Origin: Streptomyces gossypii
GTDB lineage: Bacteria; Actinomycetota; Actinomycetes; Streptomycetales; Streptomycetaceae
Assembly: GCF_025165795.1 (NCBI RefSeq)
Contig: NZ_JAJAGO010000001.1
Location: 674,187-738,186, forward strand
Reading direction: 5' to 3'
DNA: 64,000 bases
The notes below the pieces were generated by a model. The model did no database searches and had not been told where the DNA came from. It saw only the letters and a program-made list of their open reading frames with translations. A program made the position numbers and the translations under genes. Positions 55,130 through 63,908 of this stretch are shown here, piece by piece. How positions within the stretch are numbered: the first letter of the stretch is position 1; each line of letters begins with the position of its first letter.

Positions 55130-56032
55130 TCAGCGCACCCGACGCGCTGCCGGGACGACCAGCGGGGTGCCCGACTCGGGGTCCTCGATCACCCGGCACG
55201 GCAGCCCGAAGACGCCCTCCACCAGCTGTGCGGTGACCACCTCGGCGGGATCGCCCTCCGCGACGACCGCCCCTTCCCGCATCGCGATCAGGTGCGTGGC
55301 GTACCGGGCGGCGTGGTTGAGGTCGTGCAGTACGGCCACCACCGTGCGTCCCTCCTCGTGCAGACGCGCGCAGAGGTCGAGCACCTCGATCTGGTGGGCG
55401 ATGTCCAGATAGGTCGTGGGCTCGTCCAGCAGCAGCAGCGGTGTCTGCTGGGCCAGCGCCATGGCGATCCACACCCGTTGCCGCTGACCGCCGGAGAGCT
55501 CCTCCACCAGTCGGTCGGCCAGGTCCGCGACGCCGGTCGCCGCCATCGACTCGTCGACGATGCGCTCGTCCTCGCGTGACCACTGCCGCAGCAGGCCCTG
55601 GTGCGGATAGCGTCCGCGCGCCACCAGATCCGCGACGGTGATCCCGTCCGGGGCGATCGAGGACTGGGGCAGCAGCCCCAGAGCCCGGGCCACGCGCTTC
55701 GGCGGCAGGGTGCTGATGTCCGTGCCGTCCAGCAGGACGGCACCGGCTGACGGCTTCAGCATCCGCGACAGTGCGCGCAGAAGGGTGGACTTCCCGCAGG
55801 CGTTGGGGCCGACGATGACGGTGAACGACTGGTCCGGGACGGCGACGTCCAGTGCTTCGGTGATGGTCCGCTGGCCGTAGCCAAGGGTCAGCCCCTCGCC
55901 CCTGAGCCGCACAGCCCCGCGGCCCTGAGGGTGAGCGGGGGCAGCGCGGTCCGGAGTGCGCTCCGCCGCGCCGGCGCCCATGTCCGTGCCGGCGCCCATG
56001 TCCGTACCGGTGCCTGTGTCCGTGCCTGTCAT
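55130..56032 (-). CDS. Iron-siderophore ABC transporter ATP-binding protein
   Basis: 300 residues. Walker A is GPNACGKST, the signature ELSGGQRQRVWIA, Walker B LLLLDEPTTYLD and the H-loop VLHDLNHA; LGLLPQSS and VARGRYPHQG are typical of the FecE/FepC group. The first 35 residues form a Thr/Gly/Asp-rich tail with a repeated TDMGAG unit. The ATG overlaps the permease stop by four bases (ATGA). It powers uptake of ferric siderophore with the two permeases upstream; no substrate-binding lipoprotein gene is present in this cluster. Followed by a terminator hairpin. Confidence 0.92.
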   Translation of the reverse strand: MTGTDTGTGTDMGAGTDMGAGAAERTPDRAAPAHPQGRGAVRLRGEGLTLGYGQRTITEALDVAVPDQSFTVIVGPNACGKSTLLRALSRMLKPSAGAVLLDGTDISTLPPKRVARALGLLPQSSIAPDGITVADLVARGRYPHQGLLRQWSREDERIVDESMAATGVADLADRLVEELSGGQRQRVWIAMALAQQTPLLLLDEPTTYLDIAHQIEVLDLCARLHEEGRTVVAVLHDLNHAARYATHLIAMREGAVVAEGDPAEVVTAQLVEGVFGLPCRVIEDPESGTPLVVPAARRVR

Positions 56033-57066
56033 ATCCGACCTGCCTTGCGCTCCGTGGCGAGCAGCCACACCAGATAGCCTCCGCCCAGTACCCCCGTGAC
56101 CACGCCCACCGGCAGCTGGCGGTCCGCGAAGACCCGCTGTGCGGCCAGGTCCGCGGTCACCAGCAGTGCCGCACCCACACAGAGCGAGGGCAGCAGGTTG
56201 GGGCCGGGCGACTTCGTCAGCCGCCGTGCCAACTGCGGGGCGGTGAGGGCGACGAAGGCCACCGGCCCCGCTGCCGCTGCACCGAAGGACACCAGCAGTA
56301 CGGCCGCCGCCAGCACCGTCAGTCTCGTCCGCTCCACCCGTACGCCGAGGGCGAAGGCCGCGTCGTCTCCCATCTCCAGCATGTGCAGGGCCCGCGCGCA
56401 GCCGATCAGCACCACCGGCAGCAGCACGGCCATGGCCACCAGCAGCGGCATGGCGTCGTCCCAGCCGCGCCCGTCCAGGCTGCCGGTGATCCACAGCACG
56501 GCCCGCGCGGCATCGGTGATCTGAGCCCGGGTCAGCAGGTAGCCGTTGACCCCGGTCAGGATGGCGGTGATGCCGATGCCGATGAGCACCAGCCGATAGC
56601 CGTGCACGCCCTGACGCCACGCCAGCGCGTAGATGAGCAGCCCGGTGGCGAGCCCGCCGACGACGGCTCCGGAGGCGAGGGCGAGGCTGCCGCCGCCGAA
56701 GACCACGATGACGGTGAGCGCGCCGGTCGCCGCGCCTTGGGTGAAGCCCAGCACGTCAGGGCTGCCCAGCGGGTTGCGTACGACGGACTGGAAGACCGCC
56801 CCGGCGACGGCCAGCGCCGCACCCACCAGCAGGGCCGTGGCGACGCGCGGCAGGCGGACGTCGTTGACGATGAACTCGTCCGCGGGGTCCCCCGTGCCCA
56901 GGAGCGTACGCAGCACCTGGCCGAAGCTCATCGGATAGTCGCCGCTGCCGCTGCCGATGGCGAACACGGCCGCCACCAGTGCGAGCACCGCGCAGCCCGC
57001 GCCCACCGCGAGCCCGCGCGGCCGGTAGGCCAGCGAGAATCCGCCGGCCGTACGCAGGACGCTCAT
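56029..57066 (-). CDS. Iron-siderophore ABC transporter permease (FecCD family)
   Basis: 345 residues with about nine or ten membrane helices. The FecCD signature is RLPRVATALLVGAALAVAG followed by FQSVVRNPLGSPDVLG, and the coupling helix region is AFALGVRVERTRL. It forms the membrane channel with the next permease. The ATG overlaps the stop of that gene by four bases, and its own stop overlaps the ATPase start, so all three are translated as one unit. Confidence 0.92.
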   Translation of the reverse strand: MSVLRTAGGFSLAYRPRGLAVGAGCAVLALVAAVFAIGSGSGDYPMSFGQVLRTLLGTGDPADEFIVNDVRLPRVATALLVGAALAVAGAVFQSVVRNPLGSPDVLGFTQGAATGALTVIVVFGGGSLALASGAVVGGLATGLLIYALAWRQGVHGYRLVLIGIGITAILTGVNGYLLTRAQITDAARAVLWITGSLDGRGWDDAMPLLVAMAVLLPVVLIGCARALHMLEMGDDAAFALGVRVERTRLTVLAAAVLLVSFGAAAAGPVAFVALTAPQLARRLTKSPGPNLLPSLCVGAALLVTADLAAQRVFADRQLPVGVVTGVLGGGYLVWLLATERKAGRI

Positions 57067-58139
57067 GCGCGCGCCACCTTCCGTCGCCGTACGAAGTAGA
57101 GGAAGAACGGCCCGCCGAGCACGGCCGTCACGATCCCCACCTGGAGTTCCGAGGGCCGGGCCACGACCCGGCCGAAGACGTCCGCGCCCAGCAGCAGCAC
57201 CGGTGCGAGCACCGCGCAGTACGGCAGCATCCAGCGCATGTCGGGTCCGGTGAGGGTGCGCACCATGTGCGGCACCATCAGACCGACGAAGACGATCGGT
57301 CCGCAGGCCGCGGTGGCGGCCCCGCACAGCAGGGTGACGGCGATCATGGAGCCTGCCCGGGCACGCGCGGGCCGGGCGCCGAGCGCCTGCGCCGAATCGT
57401 CCCCGAGAGCGAGCGCGTTGAGCGGCCGGGCCAGCGCGAACGCCAGCACCACCCCGACCGCCATGAAGGGCGCCACCCGCAGCACGGTGTCGCCGTGGGC
57501 TCCGGCCAGCGAGCCGACCGTCCAGAAGCGCATCCGGTCCAGCGAGGCGGTGTCCAGCAGTTGAACGGCGTTGACATACGAGAAGAGCGCCGCGTTGAGA
57601 GCCGCCCCGGCCAGCGCCAGCCGCGCCGGGGTCGCCCCGCGGCCGCCGCCCACCACGTACACCAGCACCGAAACAGCCGCCGCGCCCGCCAGCGCGAACC
57701 ACACATAGCCGGTGAAGCCGGTGATGCCCAGAAAGGAGATCGCGGAGACGACGGCGGCCGCCGCACCCGCGTTGATGCCGAGGAGCCCGGGGTCGCCAAG
57801 CGGGTTGCGGGTCAACGCCTGCATGACTCCCCCGGCCAGCCCGAGCGCGACGCCGGTCATCAGCCCGAGCAGGGTGCGCGGCAGCCGCATCTCGTGCACC
57901 ACGGTGTACTCGGCTGAGGCGCTGTCCGTGAGCCCGCTCCATGCCTGGCCCACGCTCAGCGGTTTCGCCCCGACAGCGAGGCTGAGAGCGCAGATGACCA
58001 GCAGGAGCAGCAGTGCGCCGGCCAGCCCGGCCGCCCGGCGCGCATGGCGACCGCTGCCCGGCGGCCGTGCGGCGGGCGGAGGCGGATCGGTCGGATCCGC
58101 CTCCGCCCGCGGGGACTTGGTGAGCGACACGAGCGTCAC
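57063..58139 (-). CDS. Iron-siderophore ABC transporter permease (FecCD family)
   Basis: 358 residues. The same signature as its partner: MRLPRTLLGLMTGVALGLAGG then MQALTRNPLGDPGLLG, with coupling helix AQALGARPARARAG. A Pro-rich cytoplasmic leader (DPPPPAARPPGSG) precedes helix 1. The GTG at 58139 is chosen because GGAG lies seven bases upstream; TTG codons further up would run into the promoter. First gene of the iron operon, about 65 bases downstream of the iron box it shares with the divergent reductase gene. Confidence 0.9.
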   Translation of the reverse strand: MTLVSLTKSPRAEADPTDPPPPAARPPGSGRHARRAAGLAGALLLLLVICALSLAVGAKPLSVGQAWSGLTDSASAEYTVVHEMRLPRTLLGLMTGVALGLAGGVMQALTRNPLGDPGLLGINAGAAAAVVSAISFLGITGFTGYVWFALAGAAAVSVLVYVVGGGRGATPARLALAGAALNAALFSYVNAVQLLDTASLDRMRFWTVGSLAGAHGDTVLRVAPFMAVGVVLAFALARPLNALALGDDSAQALGARPARARAGSMIAVTLLCGAATAACGPIVFVGLMVPHMVRTLTGPDMRWMLPYCAVLAPVLLLGADVFGRVVARPSELQVGIVTAVLGGPFFLYFVRRRKVARA

Positions 58140-58201
58140 GTACGGGCTCCGGATCTGGACGGCGGGCGGCGCATGCCCCTGACCACTGGACAACAACTTT
58201 G

Positions 58202-58217
58202 GTTAGGTTAACCTAAC
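58202..58217. promoter_or_regulatory. Iron box (DmdR/IdeR-type operator)
   Basis: GTTAGGTTAACCTAAC is a perfect 16-base palindrome. It contains TTAGGTTA and its complement, the half-sites of the actinobacterial iron box (consensus about TTAGGTTAGGCTAACCTAA), placed so that two overlapping boxes can be read, one on each strand. It sits between divergent iron-uptake genes and should repress both when iron is plentiful. Confidence 0.85.
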
Positions 58218-58252
58218 TGTACGGTGGGGCCCACTGCTCCCCCGGCGTCCGA

Positions 58253-58303
58253 GAAAGGCCCGTCCGAAAGGCCCGTCCCATGAGCACCGCCATGAGCACC
58301 GCC
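58253..58303. repeat. Two adjacent tandem duplications at the start of the siderophore-interacting gene
   Basis: GAAAGGCCCGTCC occurs twice in tandem (58253-58265, 58266-58278), including the likely ribosome-binding AAAGG. ATGAGCACCGCC occurs twice in tandem (58280-58291, 58292-58303), duplicating the start codon and giving the N-terminus MSTAMSTA. Confidence 0.9.
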
Positions 58304-59242
58304 GCACCCGAAGCTCCCGCCCTGCCTTTCGAGTTCTTCGACGTCCTGGTCGTGCGCACACGCCGTGTCAGTCCCTCGATGATGCGCGTCACCCTCGGCG
58401 GCGACCGGCTCAGGGACTTCACCTCCGGAGGGCGGGACCAGCGCTTCAAACTGTTCCTGCCGCAACCGGGCCAGGACGCCCCGGTGGTGCCGAGCGACGC
58501 GGGTGCGGAATGGTTCCCCCAGTGGCGGAAGATGGACCCGGCGGTACGGGGCATCATGCGTTCCTACACCGTTCGCGAGCAGCGCCGGGCCGCTGGCGAG
58601 CTGGACATCGACTTCGCACTGCACGGCACCGGCATGCACGGCTCCGGCATGCACGGCACCGAGCCGGTTGCCGACGGTCCGGCCTCTCGCTGGGCGGCGG
58701 GCGCGCAGCCCGGCGACCGGGCGGTACTGCTGGGTCCTGTCGTCAAGGACAACGCCGGCGTCGACTTCCGCCCGCCCGCCGGAACCGACTGGGTGCTCAT
58801 CAGCGGTGACGAGACCGCGCTGCCCGCCGTCGCGGGAATCCTGGAATGGCTCCCGGCCGGGATGCCCGCAAGGGTCTGGATCGAAGTCGGGCACGCGGAG
58901 GACGTCCAGAGCCTGCCGACGGAGGCCGACGCCGAGATCCACTGGCTTGTCAGGGAAGACCTTCTCCAGGCGGATCCGGGTACGGGAGACGCGGTCCAGC
59001 AGCTGAGCCGCACGGCCCTCGCACCGGACGCCGTCCGCGCCACCTCGTTCCCGCCCGGCACGCCGTACGCCTGGGTCGCCGGTGAAGCGAGCACCGTACG
59101 GGCGCTGCGCCGCCATCTGGTCAAGGAGCGCGGCATCGACCGCAAGGCCGTCACCTTCACCGGCTACTGGCGGCTGGGCGCGACGGAGGAGCAGCTCGTC
59201 GAGGAGGCGGTCTCCGAAACCGGTCCGGACACCGAGAGCTGA
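58280..59242 (+). CDS. Siderophore-interacting protein (FAD-dependent ferric-siderophore reductase)
   Basis: 320 residues. The FAD-binding motif RSYTVRE and the preceding MRVTLGGDRLRDF are typical of the ViuB/SIP family. The C-terminal NAD(P)H part has WVLISGDETALPAVAGILE and FTGYWRLG. It releases iron from imported ferric siderophores in the cytoplasm by reduction. A repeated HGTGMHGSGMHGTEP insert lies near residue 120. Two in-frame ATG codons arise from a 12-base duplication, so either may be used. Divergent from the iron ABC operon and under the same iron box. Confidence 0.93.
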   Translation: MSTAMSTAAPEAPALPFEFFDVLVVRTRRVSPSMMRVTLGGDRLRDFTSGGRDQRFKLFLPQPGQDAPVVPSDAGAEWFPQWRKMDPAVRGIMRSYTVREQRRAAGELDIDFALHGTGMHGSGMHGTEPVADGPASRWAAGAQPGDRAVLLGPVVKDNAGVDFRPPAGTDWVLISGDETALPAVAGILEWLPAGMPARVWIEVGHAEDVQSLPTEADAEIHWLVREDLLQADPGTGDAVQQLSRTALAPDAVRATSFPPGTPYAWVAGEASTVRALRRHLVKERGIDRKAVTFTGYWRLGATEEQLVEEAVSETGPDTES

Positions 59243-59339
59243 CCGACGGATACCTCACCGGCAGGGCGGGCAGGGCGGGCAGGACAGGTCAGGCAGAACA
59301 GGTCAGGATCGGGCCGGGCAGGCAGCAGCGCTGGCGGGC

Positions 59340-60362
59340 TCACAGGCCCAGCTGTGCCAGTGCTTTGCCCCCGTCCAGCGTGCGGCCGGATTCGCCGGCA
59401 GCCGCCCACGCCGCGCCGCACAGCGCTCGCAGCCCGTCCAGGGGCTCCCCCTCACCATCCAGCGCGCAGGCCCCGTCCCGGACGGCGGCCATCCACCGCC
59501 CGCAGCGGAAGCCCGCCGCCTCCTCGGTCACCGGCGGCTGCGGGGCCAGCAGGCCGCGCAGGTCGGCCGCCACATAGGTGGGCCGGTGCCGGGGCACCGC
59601 GGCCAGCAGCTGAGCCGCGTCGGTGACTCCGCTCAGCACCAGCAGCGAGTCCACGCCTCCCGCGTGCGCCCCCTCGATGTCCGTGTCCAGCCGGTCGCCC
59701 ACCACCAGGGGCCGCACCGCACCGGTGCGCAGGATCGACTCCCGGTGCATCGGCGGCTGGGGCTTTCCGGCCACCACCGGCTCGGGTGCGTCCCGCATCC
59801 AGCGCGTGGCGCTGCGTACGACCTCCACGGCCGCGCCGTTGCCGGGTGCGATGCCCCGGGGGGTCGGAATCGTCAGGTCGGTGTTCGAGGCGAACCACGG
59901 CAGTCCGCGCCCCACGGCGATTGCCGCTTCCGCCAGCCGCCCCCACGGCAGTTCCGGCCCGCCGTAGCCCTGCACCACCGCCACCGGATCGTCGTCCGCT
60001 GACTCGACGGGCGTCAGCCCGCGCTCCGCCAGCGCCACCCGCAGCCCCTCGGCACCCACGCACAGCACCCGCGCCCCGTCCGGCAGGCGCTCCGCAACGA
60101 GGCGGGCGACCGCCTGGGCCGAGGTGACGACGTCCTCGGGGCCGGCGGAGACGCCCAGCCGGGTCAGATGGGCGGCGACGGTCTGCGCGGTGCGAGCGGC
60201 GTTGTTCGTCACATAGGCGAGCCGCATGCCGCCGTCGCGCGCCGCACCCAGGGAGGAGACGGCGTGTGGAACGGCCACGCCACCGGCGTACACGACCCCG
60301 TCGAGGTCCAGCAGTGCGGTGTCGTACGCCTCGCTCAGCGCCTGCCGGGAAGCTCGCAGCAT
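59340..60362 (-). CDS. HAD-superfamily hydrolase, subfamily IIA (NagD-like phosphatase)
   Basis: 340 residues. Motif I is LLDLDGVVYAG with the nucleophile and acid Asp. Motif II is YVTNNAART, and the type IIA cap follows; the lysine is in VVAGKPQPPMH and motif IV in VVGDRLDTDIEGA. Family members dephosphorylate small phosphates; in mycobacteria the homologue encoded before tlyA (Rv1692) is reported as a glycerol-3-phosphate phosphatase. The ATG start has no strong ribosome-binding site. Here the iron cluster separates it from the tlyA run. Confidence 0.9.
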   Translation of the reverse strand: MLRASRQALSEAYDTALLDLDGVVYAGGVAVPHAVSSLGAARDGGMRLAYVTNNAARTAQTVAAHLTRLGVSAGPEDVVTSAQAVARLVAERLPDGARVLCVGAEGLRVALAERGLTPVESADDDPVAVVQGYGGPELPWGRLAEAAIAVGRGLPWFASNTDLTIPTPRGIAPGNGAAVEVVRSATRWMRDAPEPVVAGKPQPPMHRESILRTGAVRPLVVGDRLDTDIEGAHAGGVDSLLVLSGVTDAAQLLAAVPRHRPTYVAADLRGLLAPQPPVTEEAAGFRCGRWMAAVRDGACALDGEGEPLDGLRALCGAAWAAAGESGRTLDGGKALAQLGL

Positions 60363-60474
60363 GGGGGTCCCGCTCCTTAAGCTCGGCCGGGCTGTGCCGG
60401 TGGCCCTCTCATAACCCGATCATCATCCCGCACCCGTGCCCCATCCAGCCGACCGGGCGGCATAGCATTCCCGG

Positions 60475-61749
60475 ATGAGTGACGCCGGGCTCCACCTCCA
60501 TCCCTTCCGAGGACTGCGCTACGCCCAGGACCGGGTCAGCGGCCTCGCGGCCGTCACGTCCCCGCCGTACGACGTGGTGGTCCGGCCGGACGGCGTGCAG
60601 CATCTGGAGACCGCGGACCCGTACAACATCGTCCGGCTGATCCTCCCGCAGGCCGCCGATCCGGCCGTGCGCCACCGCCAGGCCGCAGACACGCTCCGGC
60701 GCTGGCGGGAGGAGGGAGTACTCGCCCAGGACGACCGCCCGGCGCTGTACGTCTACGAGCAGCGGTCCGGCGAGCTGCTCCAGCGCGGCCTGATCGGGGC
60801 ACTCACCCTGGACGGGCCGGTGCTGCCGCACGAGGACGTGGTGCCGGAGATCGTCGCGGAGCGCGCCGACCTGATGCGGGCCGCGGCGGCGAACTTCGAA
60901 CCGCTGCTGCTGGCCTACCGGGGCGAGGGCACCGTCACCGGCGCTACCGCCGTGATCGAACGGGCCCTGCCGCGTACCCCCCTGCTGGCCACGACCACCG
61001 AGGACGGCTTCGCGCACCGGCTCTGGGCCGTCACCGACCCGGACGAACTCTCCGCCGTCCACGCCGACCTGAGCCACCGCGAAGCGCTCATCGCCGACGG
61101 ACACCACCGATGGGCGACCTACCTCCGGCTGCGCGCCGAGCGCCCCGGCGAACCCGCCTGGTCCCGGGGCCTGGTGCTGCTTGTCGACACCGCCCGCTAT
61201 CCGCTCCAGGTGCGCGCCATCCACCGGGTGCTGCCCCGGCTCACCCTCACCGATGCCCTCGCCTCTCTGGACGGCTCCTTCCGCGCCCGTACGGTCACCG
61301 GGCCGCTGGAGCGGGCGATGGCAGAGCTTTCGGAGACGGCGGGGAACGCCTTCCTGCTCTCCTCGGGGCCCTCGGAGTTCCGGCTGCTGGACCGCCCTGA
61401 CGCCGCCCTGCTCGACCGTACGATCCCCGGCGACCGGCCCGAGACCTGGCGGCGGCTGGACGCCACGGTTCTGCACTCCACCTTGCTGGAGCGCGTGTGG
61501 CAGATCCCGGACTGCCCTGCCGACATCAGCTATCTGCACTCCGCGGAGGACGCCGTCGACCAGGCGCGGCAGCGGGGCGGCACGGCGGTGCTGATGCGGC
61601 CGGTCGTCGAGGAGACGGTGCGCGAGCTGGCGGGGCAGGGTGTGACGATGCCGCGCAAGTCGACCTCGTTCGGGCCGAAACCCGCGACGGGGCTGGTGCT
61701 GCGCACTCTCGACGGCCGGGACAGCAGCGGCGGCGGGGCGGACGGCTGA
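60475..61749 (+). CDS. DUF1015 family protein
   Basis: 424 residues. HPFRGLRYAQDRVSGLAAVTSPPYDVV is the opening of the DUF1015 family, and EALIADGHHRWATYLRL carries the conserved DGHHR motif, which looks catalytic. The end, MPRKSTSFGPKPATGLVLRTL, matches the family's C-terminus. The biochemical role is unestablished; a link to serine/phosphoserine metabolism has been suggested for relatives, which I cannot judge here. Divergent from the HAD gene and convergent with the TPR gene, with a long hairpin downstream. Confidence 0.88.
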   Translation: MSDAGLHLHPFRGLRYAQDRVSGLAAVTSPPYDVVVRPDGVQHLETADPYNIVRLILPQAADPAVRHRQAADTLRRWREEGVLAQDDRPALYVYEQRSGELLQRGLIGALTLDGPVLPHEDVVPEIVAERADLMRAAAANFEPLLLAYRGEGTVTGATAVIERALPRTPLLATTTEDGFAHRLWAVTDPDELSAVHADLSHREALIADGHHRWATYLRLRAERPGEPAWSRGLVLLVDTARYPLQVRAIHRVLPRLTLTDALASLDGSFRARTVTGPLERAMAELSETAGNAFLLSSGPSEFRLLDRPDAALLDRTIPGDRPETWRRLDATVLHSTLLERVWQIPDCPADISYLHSAEDAVDQARQRGGTAVLMRPVVEETVRELAGQGVTMPRKSTSFGPKPATGLVLRTLDGRDSSGGGADG

Positions 61750-61766
61750 GGCGGGGACCCGGAACG

Positions 61767-61810
61767 AGCGACGCGCCCGGCCCCGCCGTAGCGGGACCGG
61801 GCGCGTCGCT
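61767..61810. terminator. Bidirectional terminator
   Basis: A perfect 14-base-pair outer stem (61767-61780 with 61797-61810) encloses an inner CCCGC/GCGGG stem with a CGTA loop. It lies between the convergent DUF1015 and TPR genes. Confidence 0.85.
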
Positions 61811-61836
61811 CCAGGGGGCGCTCAGCCGTACTCAGC

Positions 61837-63504
61837 TCAGCCCTCGGCACGTGCCTCGCCGTCGGGCCCGTCACCCTGGTGCGGTGCGTTCTCCGGGCCC
61901 GCGTCGTCCTCGTCGTCCGCGTCCTCGTCCAACGCGTCGAGGAACTCCACGCCGTCCAGCTCGGCGAGCCGGTCCGAGGCGTCCGTCGCCCCGCTCTGAT
62001 CCGCTTCCAGGGCCTTGGCGAACCACTCGCGCGCCTCGGTCTCCCGGCCCACCTCCAGCAGCACATCCGCGTACGCGTAGCGCAGCCGCGCCGACCAGGG
62101 CTGTACGGAGTGGGAGGCGAGCTCGGAACTCTGCAGCGTCACCACGGCGGCCTCAGCCTGCCCCATGTCCCGCCGGGCGCCGGCCGCGACCAGTCGCATC
62201 TCGACCTGCCCGGCCTTGTCCAGGCTCCGCACCTCCGGCTCCCCGGCCATGGCCAGCGCGCGCTCAGGGCGGCCGATGCCGCGCTCGCAGTCGGCCATCA
62301 CCGGCCACAGCTGCACGCTGCCCGTCATCCGCCGTGCCGCCCGGAACTCCGCCAGCGCCTCGGCGTACTTGCCCACCGCGTACGCCGCGAACCCGGCGGA
62401 CTCACGGACCGACGGGACCCGGGAGGCCAGCCGCAGCGCGATCTTCGCGTAGCCGTACGCCTGCTGCGGCTCCTCGTCGAGCAACCGGCCGACCATCACG
62501 AGGTTCTTCGCGACATCCTCGGCCAGGCCCTTGGGGAGGCTCATCAGCTCCTGCCGCACCTCCTTGTTGATCTCCTCGCCGGTGACGTCCTCGTCGATCG
62601 GCAGCCGGCGCAACGGCTCCCGCTCCGGCCTGCGATCGTCACGGCGGTCATCACGGCGATCCCGTCCGCCACGGTCGTCGCGCCGGAAACCTCCCCGGTC
62701 TCCACCGCGGTCTCCACTGCGGTCACTGCTGCGGGGAGGCCGACGGTCGTCGCCGCGCCCACGGTCCCTGTCATCCCTGCCACGGCCCGCGGGGGCTGGA
62801 CGCCGCCCGCCCCGATCGTCCTCGCGGCGGGGGCCACGGGGGCGGTCATCGCCAGGGCGGTCACCACGGGGACGGTCACCACGCGGCCTGTCGTCGCGAG
62901 GACGGTCACTTCGGGGACGGTCACCACGGGGGCGATCGTCACGGGGACGGTCGTCGCGGGGACGGTCGTCGCGAGGACGGTCACTACGCGGCCTGTCATC
63001 GCGGGGGCGGTCATCGCGGTCGCGCCGGAACGGGGGGCGCTGACCGCCGCGGTCGGCGGTGCTGCCACGGCTCGCGTTCCGGTCGGGGCCGCGGTCGGGG
63101 CCGCGCTCGCGCCCGCCGGTCGGCCGACGGTCCTCTCCACGTCCCGCGGCGGGGGGCCGTCCGCCGCGGTCGTCCTCACGACGCGGACCACGCGGCCGGT
63201 CGTCACGGGGACGGTCACTTCGGGGCCGGTCGTCACGACTACGACCGCCACCGTACGGGCGACGCTCGTTGCTGCTGTTGCCCCGGCTGCTGTCACGGCT
63301 GTCGTCACGGCGCGGGCCGCTCGGCCTGTCGTCCCGGCTGACGGGGCGCCCGGAACCTCGGTCGTCCCGGCCTCGGCTGCGGTCGTCGCGGGACCGGTCG
63401 CGGTCGTTGTCCCGACGCGGCTGACTCGGTCGGTCATCGCCTTGTCGCGGACCTCCCTGGCGAGTCCGGCGCTCCGGCCGGTCGTCGGGCGAGTTGGTGG
63501 ACAT
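61837..63504 (-). CDS. TPR protein with long Arg/Asp-rich repetitive N-terminus
   Basis: 555 residues. Residues 1 to about 295 consist almost wholly of Arg, Asp, Gly and Pro, with more than a dozen DDRPR/SDRPR/GDRPR units. The C-terminal 260 hold helical repeats of TPR type (ESAGFAAYAVGKYAEALAEFRAA, LRYAYADVLLEVGRETEAREWF) and an acidic tail. The C-terminal part corresponds to the TPR protein encoded before the HAD gene in other actinobacteria (Rv1691-like, from memory). The RD-rich part could bind RNA or form condensates; that is an inference. The ATG has AGGAG eight bases upstream. First gene after the rRNA operon. Confidence 0.82.
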   Translation of the reverse strand: MSTNSPDDRPERRTRQGGPRQGDDRPSQPRRDNDRDRSRDDRSRGRDDRGSGRPVSRDDRPSGPRRDDSRDSSRGNSSNERRPYGGGRSRDDRPRSDRPRDDRPRGPRREDDRGGRPPAAGRGEDRRPTGGRERGPDRGPDRNASRGSTADRGGQRPPFRRDRDDRPRDDRPRSDRPRDDRPRDDRPRDDRPRGDRPRSDRPRDDRPRGDRPRGDRPGDDRPRGPRREDDRGGRRPAPAGRGRDDRDRGRGDDRRPPRSSDRSGDRGGDRGGFRRDDRGGRDRRDDRRDDRRPEREPLRRLPIDEDVTGEEINKEVRQELMSLPKGLAEDVAKNLVMVGRLLDEEPQQAYGYAKIALRLASRVPSVRESAGFAAYAVGKYAEALAEFRAARRMTGSVQLWPVMADCERGIGRPERALAMAGEPEVRSLDKAGQVEMRLVAAGARRDMGQAEAAVVTLQSSELASHSVQPWSARLRYAYADVLLEVGRETEAREWFAKALEADQSGATDASDRLAELDGVEFLDALDEDADDEDDAGPENAPHQGDGPDGEARAEG

Positions 63505-63600
63505 CGGCGTGACTCCTGTCTGCAGCTTTTGCATGTTGTTCTCGCACAGCCGCACAACCGGCAGGCATCGAACGGAAATGGATGTGAAAACCAAAAAAGA

Positions 63601-63640
63601 GCCGTCGGCCCCCAGCGCATGAACGCTGAGGGCCGACGGC
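63601..63640 (-). terminator. Rho-independent terminator of the rRNA operon
   Basis: On the minus strand a 17-base-pair stem (one G-U) with a 6-base loop follows 11 bases after 5S, and is followed by TTTTTT and TTTT runs (63586-63599). One of the few U-tract terminators in the window. Confidence 0.9.
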
Positions 63641-63651
63641 CCCTAAAGATT

Positions 63652-63770
63652 GTTCGGCGGCGTCCTACTCTCCCACACGCTCCCGCATGCAGTACCATCG
63701 GCGCTGTAAGGCTTAGCTTCCGGGTTCGGAATGTAACCGGGCGTTTCCCTCACGCTATGACCACCGAAAC
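63652..63770 (-). rRNA. rrf: 5S ribosomal RNA
   Basis: About 119 bases. On the minus strand it begins GTTTCGGTGGTCATAGCG, includes CCGAACCCGGAAGCTAAG, and ends GGACGCCGCCGAAC. The two ends pair to form helix I. All are standard actinobacterial 5S features. The exact ends are accurate to a base or two. Confidence 0.95.
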
Positions 63771-63908
63771 TCTATTCAAGTCATCGTGAAATTGAATTCA
63801 CGACGACTCAGAGTCTTAGCGAACAAGCACACTTTTCAATTAAGTCTGTTTGTTTCAAAGTCTGATTGTTGTCTCAGAACAACACAGTGGACGCGAGCAG
63901 AATCTATG
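63771..63908 (-). other. 23S-5S spacer of the rRNA operon
   Basis: 138 bases, A/T-rich compared with the rest. TCGTGAA and TTCACGA (around 63784-63803) form a short stem that may be an RNase III processing site. No tRNA gene is present. Confidence 0.6.

Noticed and set aside
63771..63908. tRNA in the 23S-5S spacer
   Set aside because: No cloverleaf or TTCGANNC loop; only a short stem.
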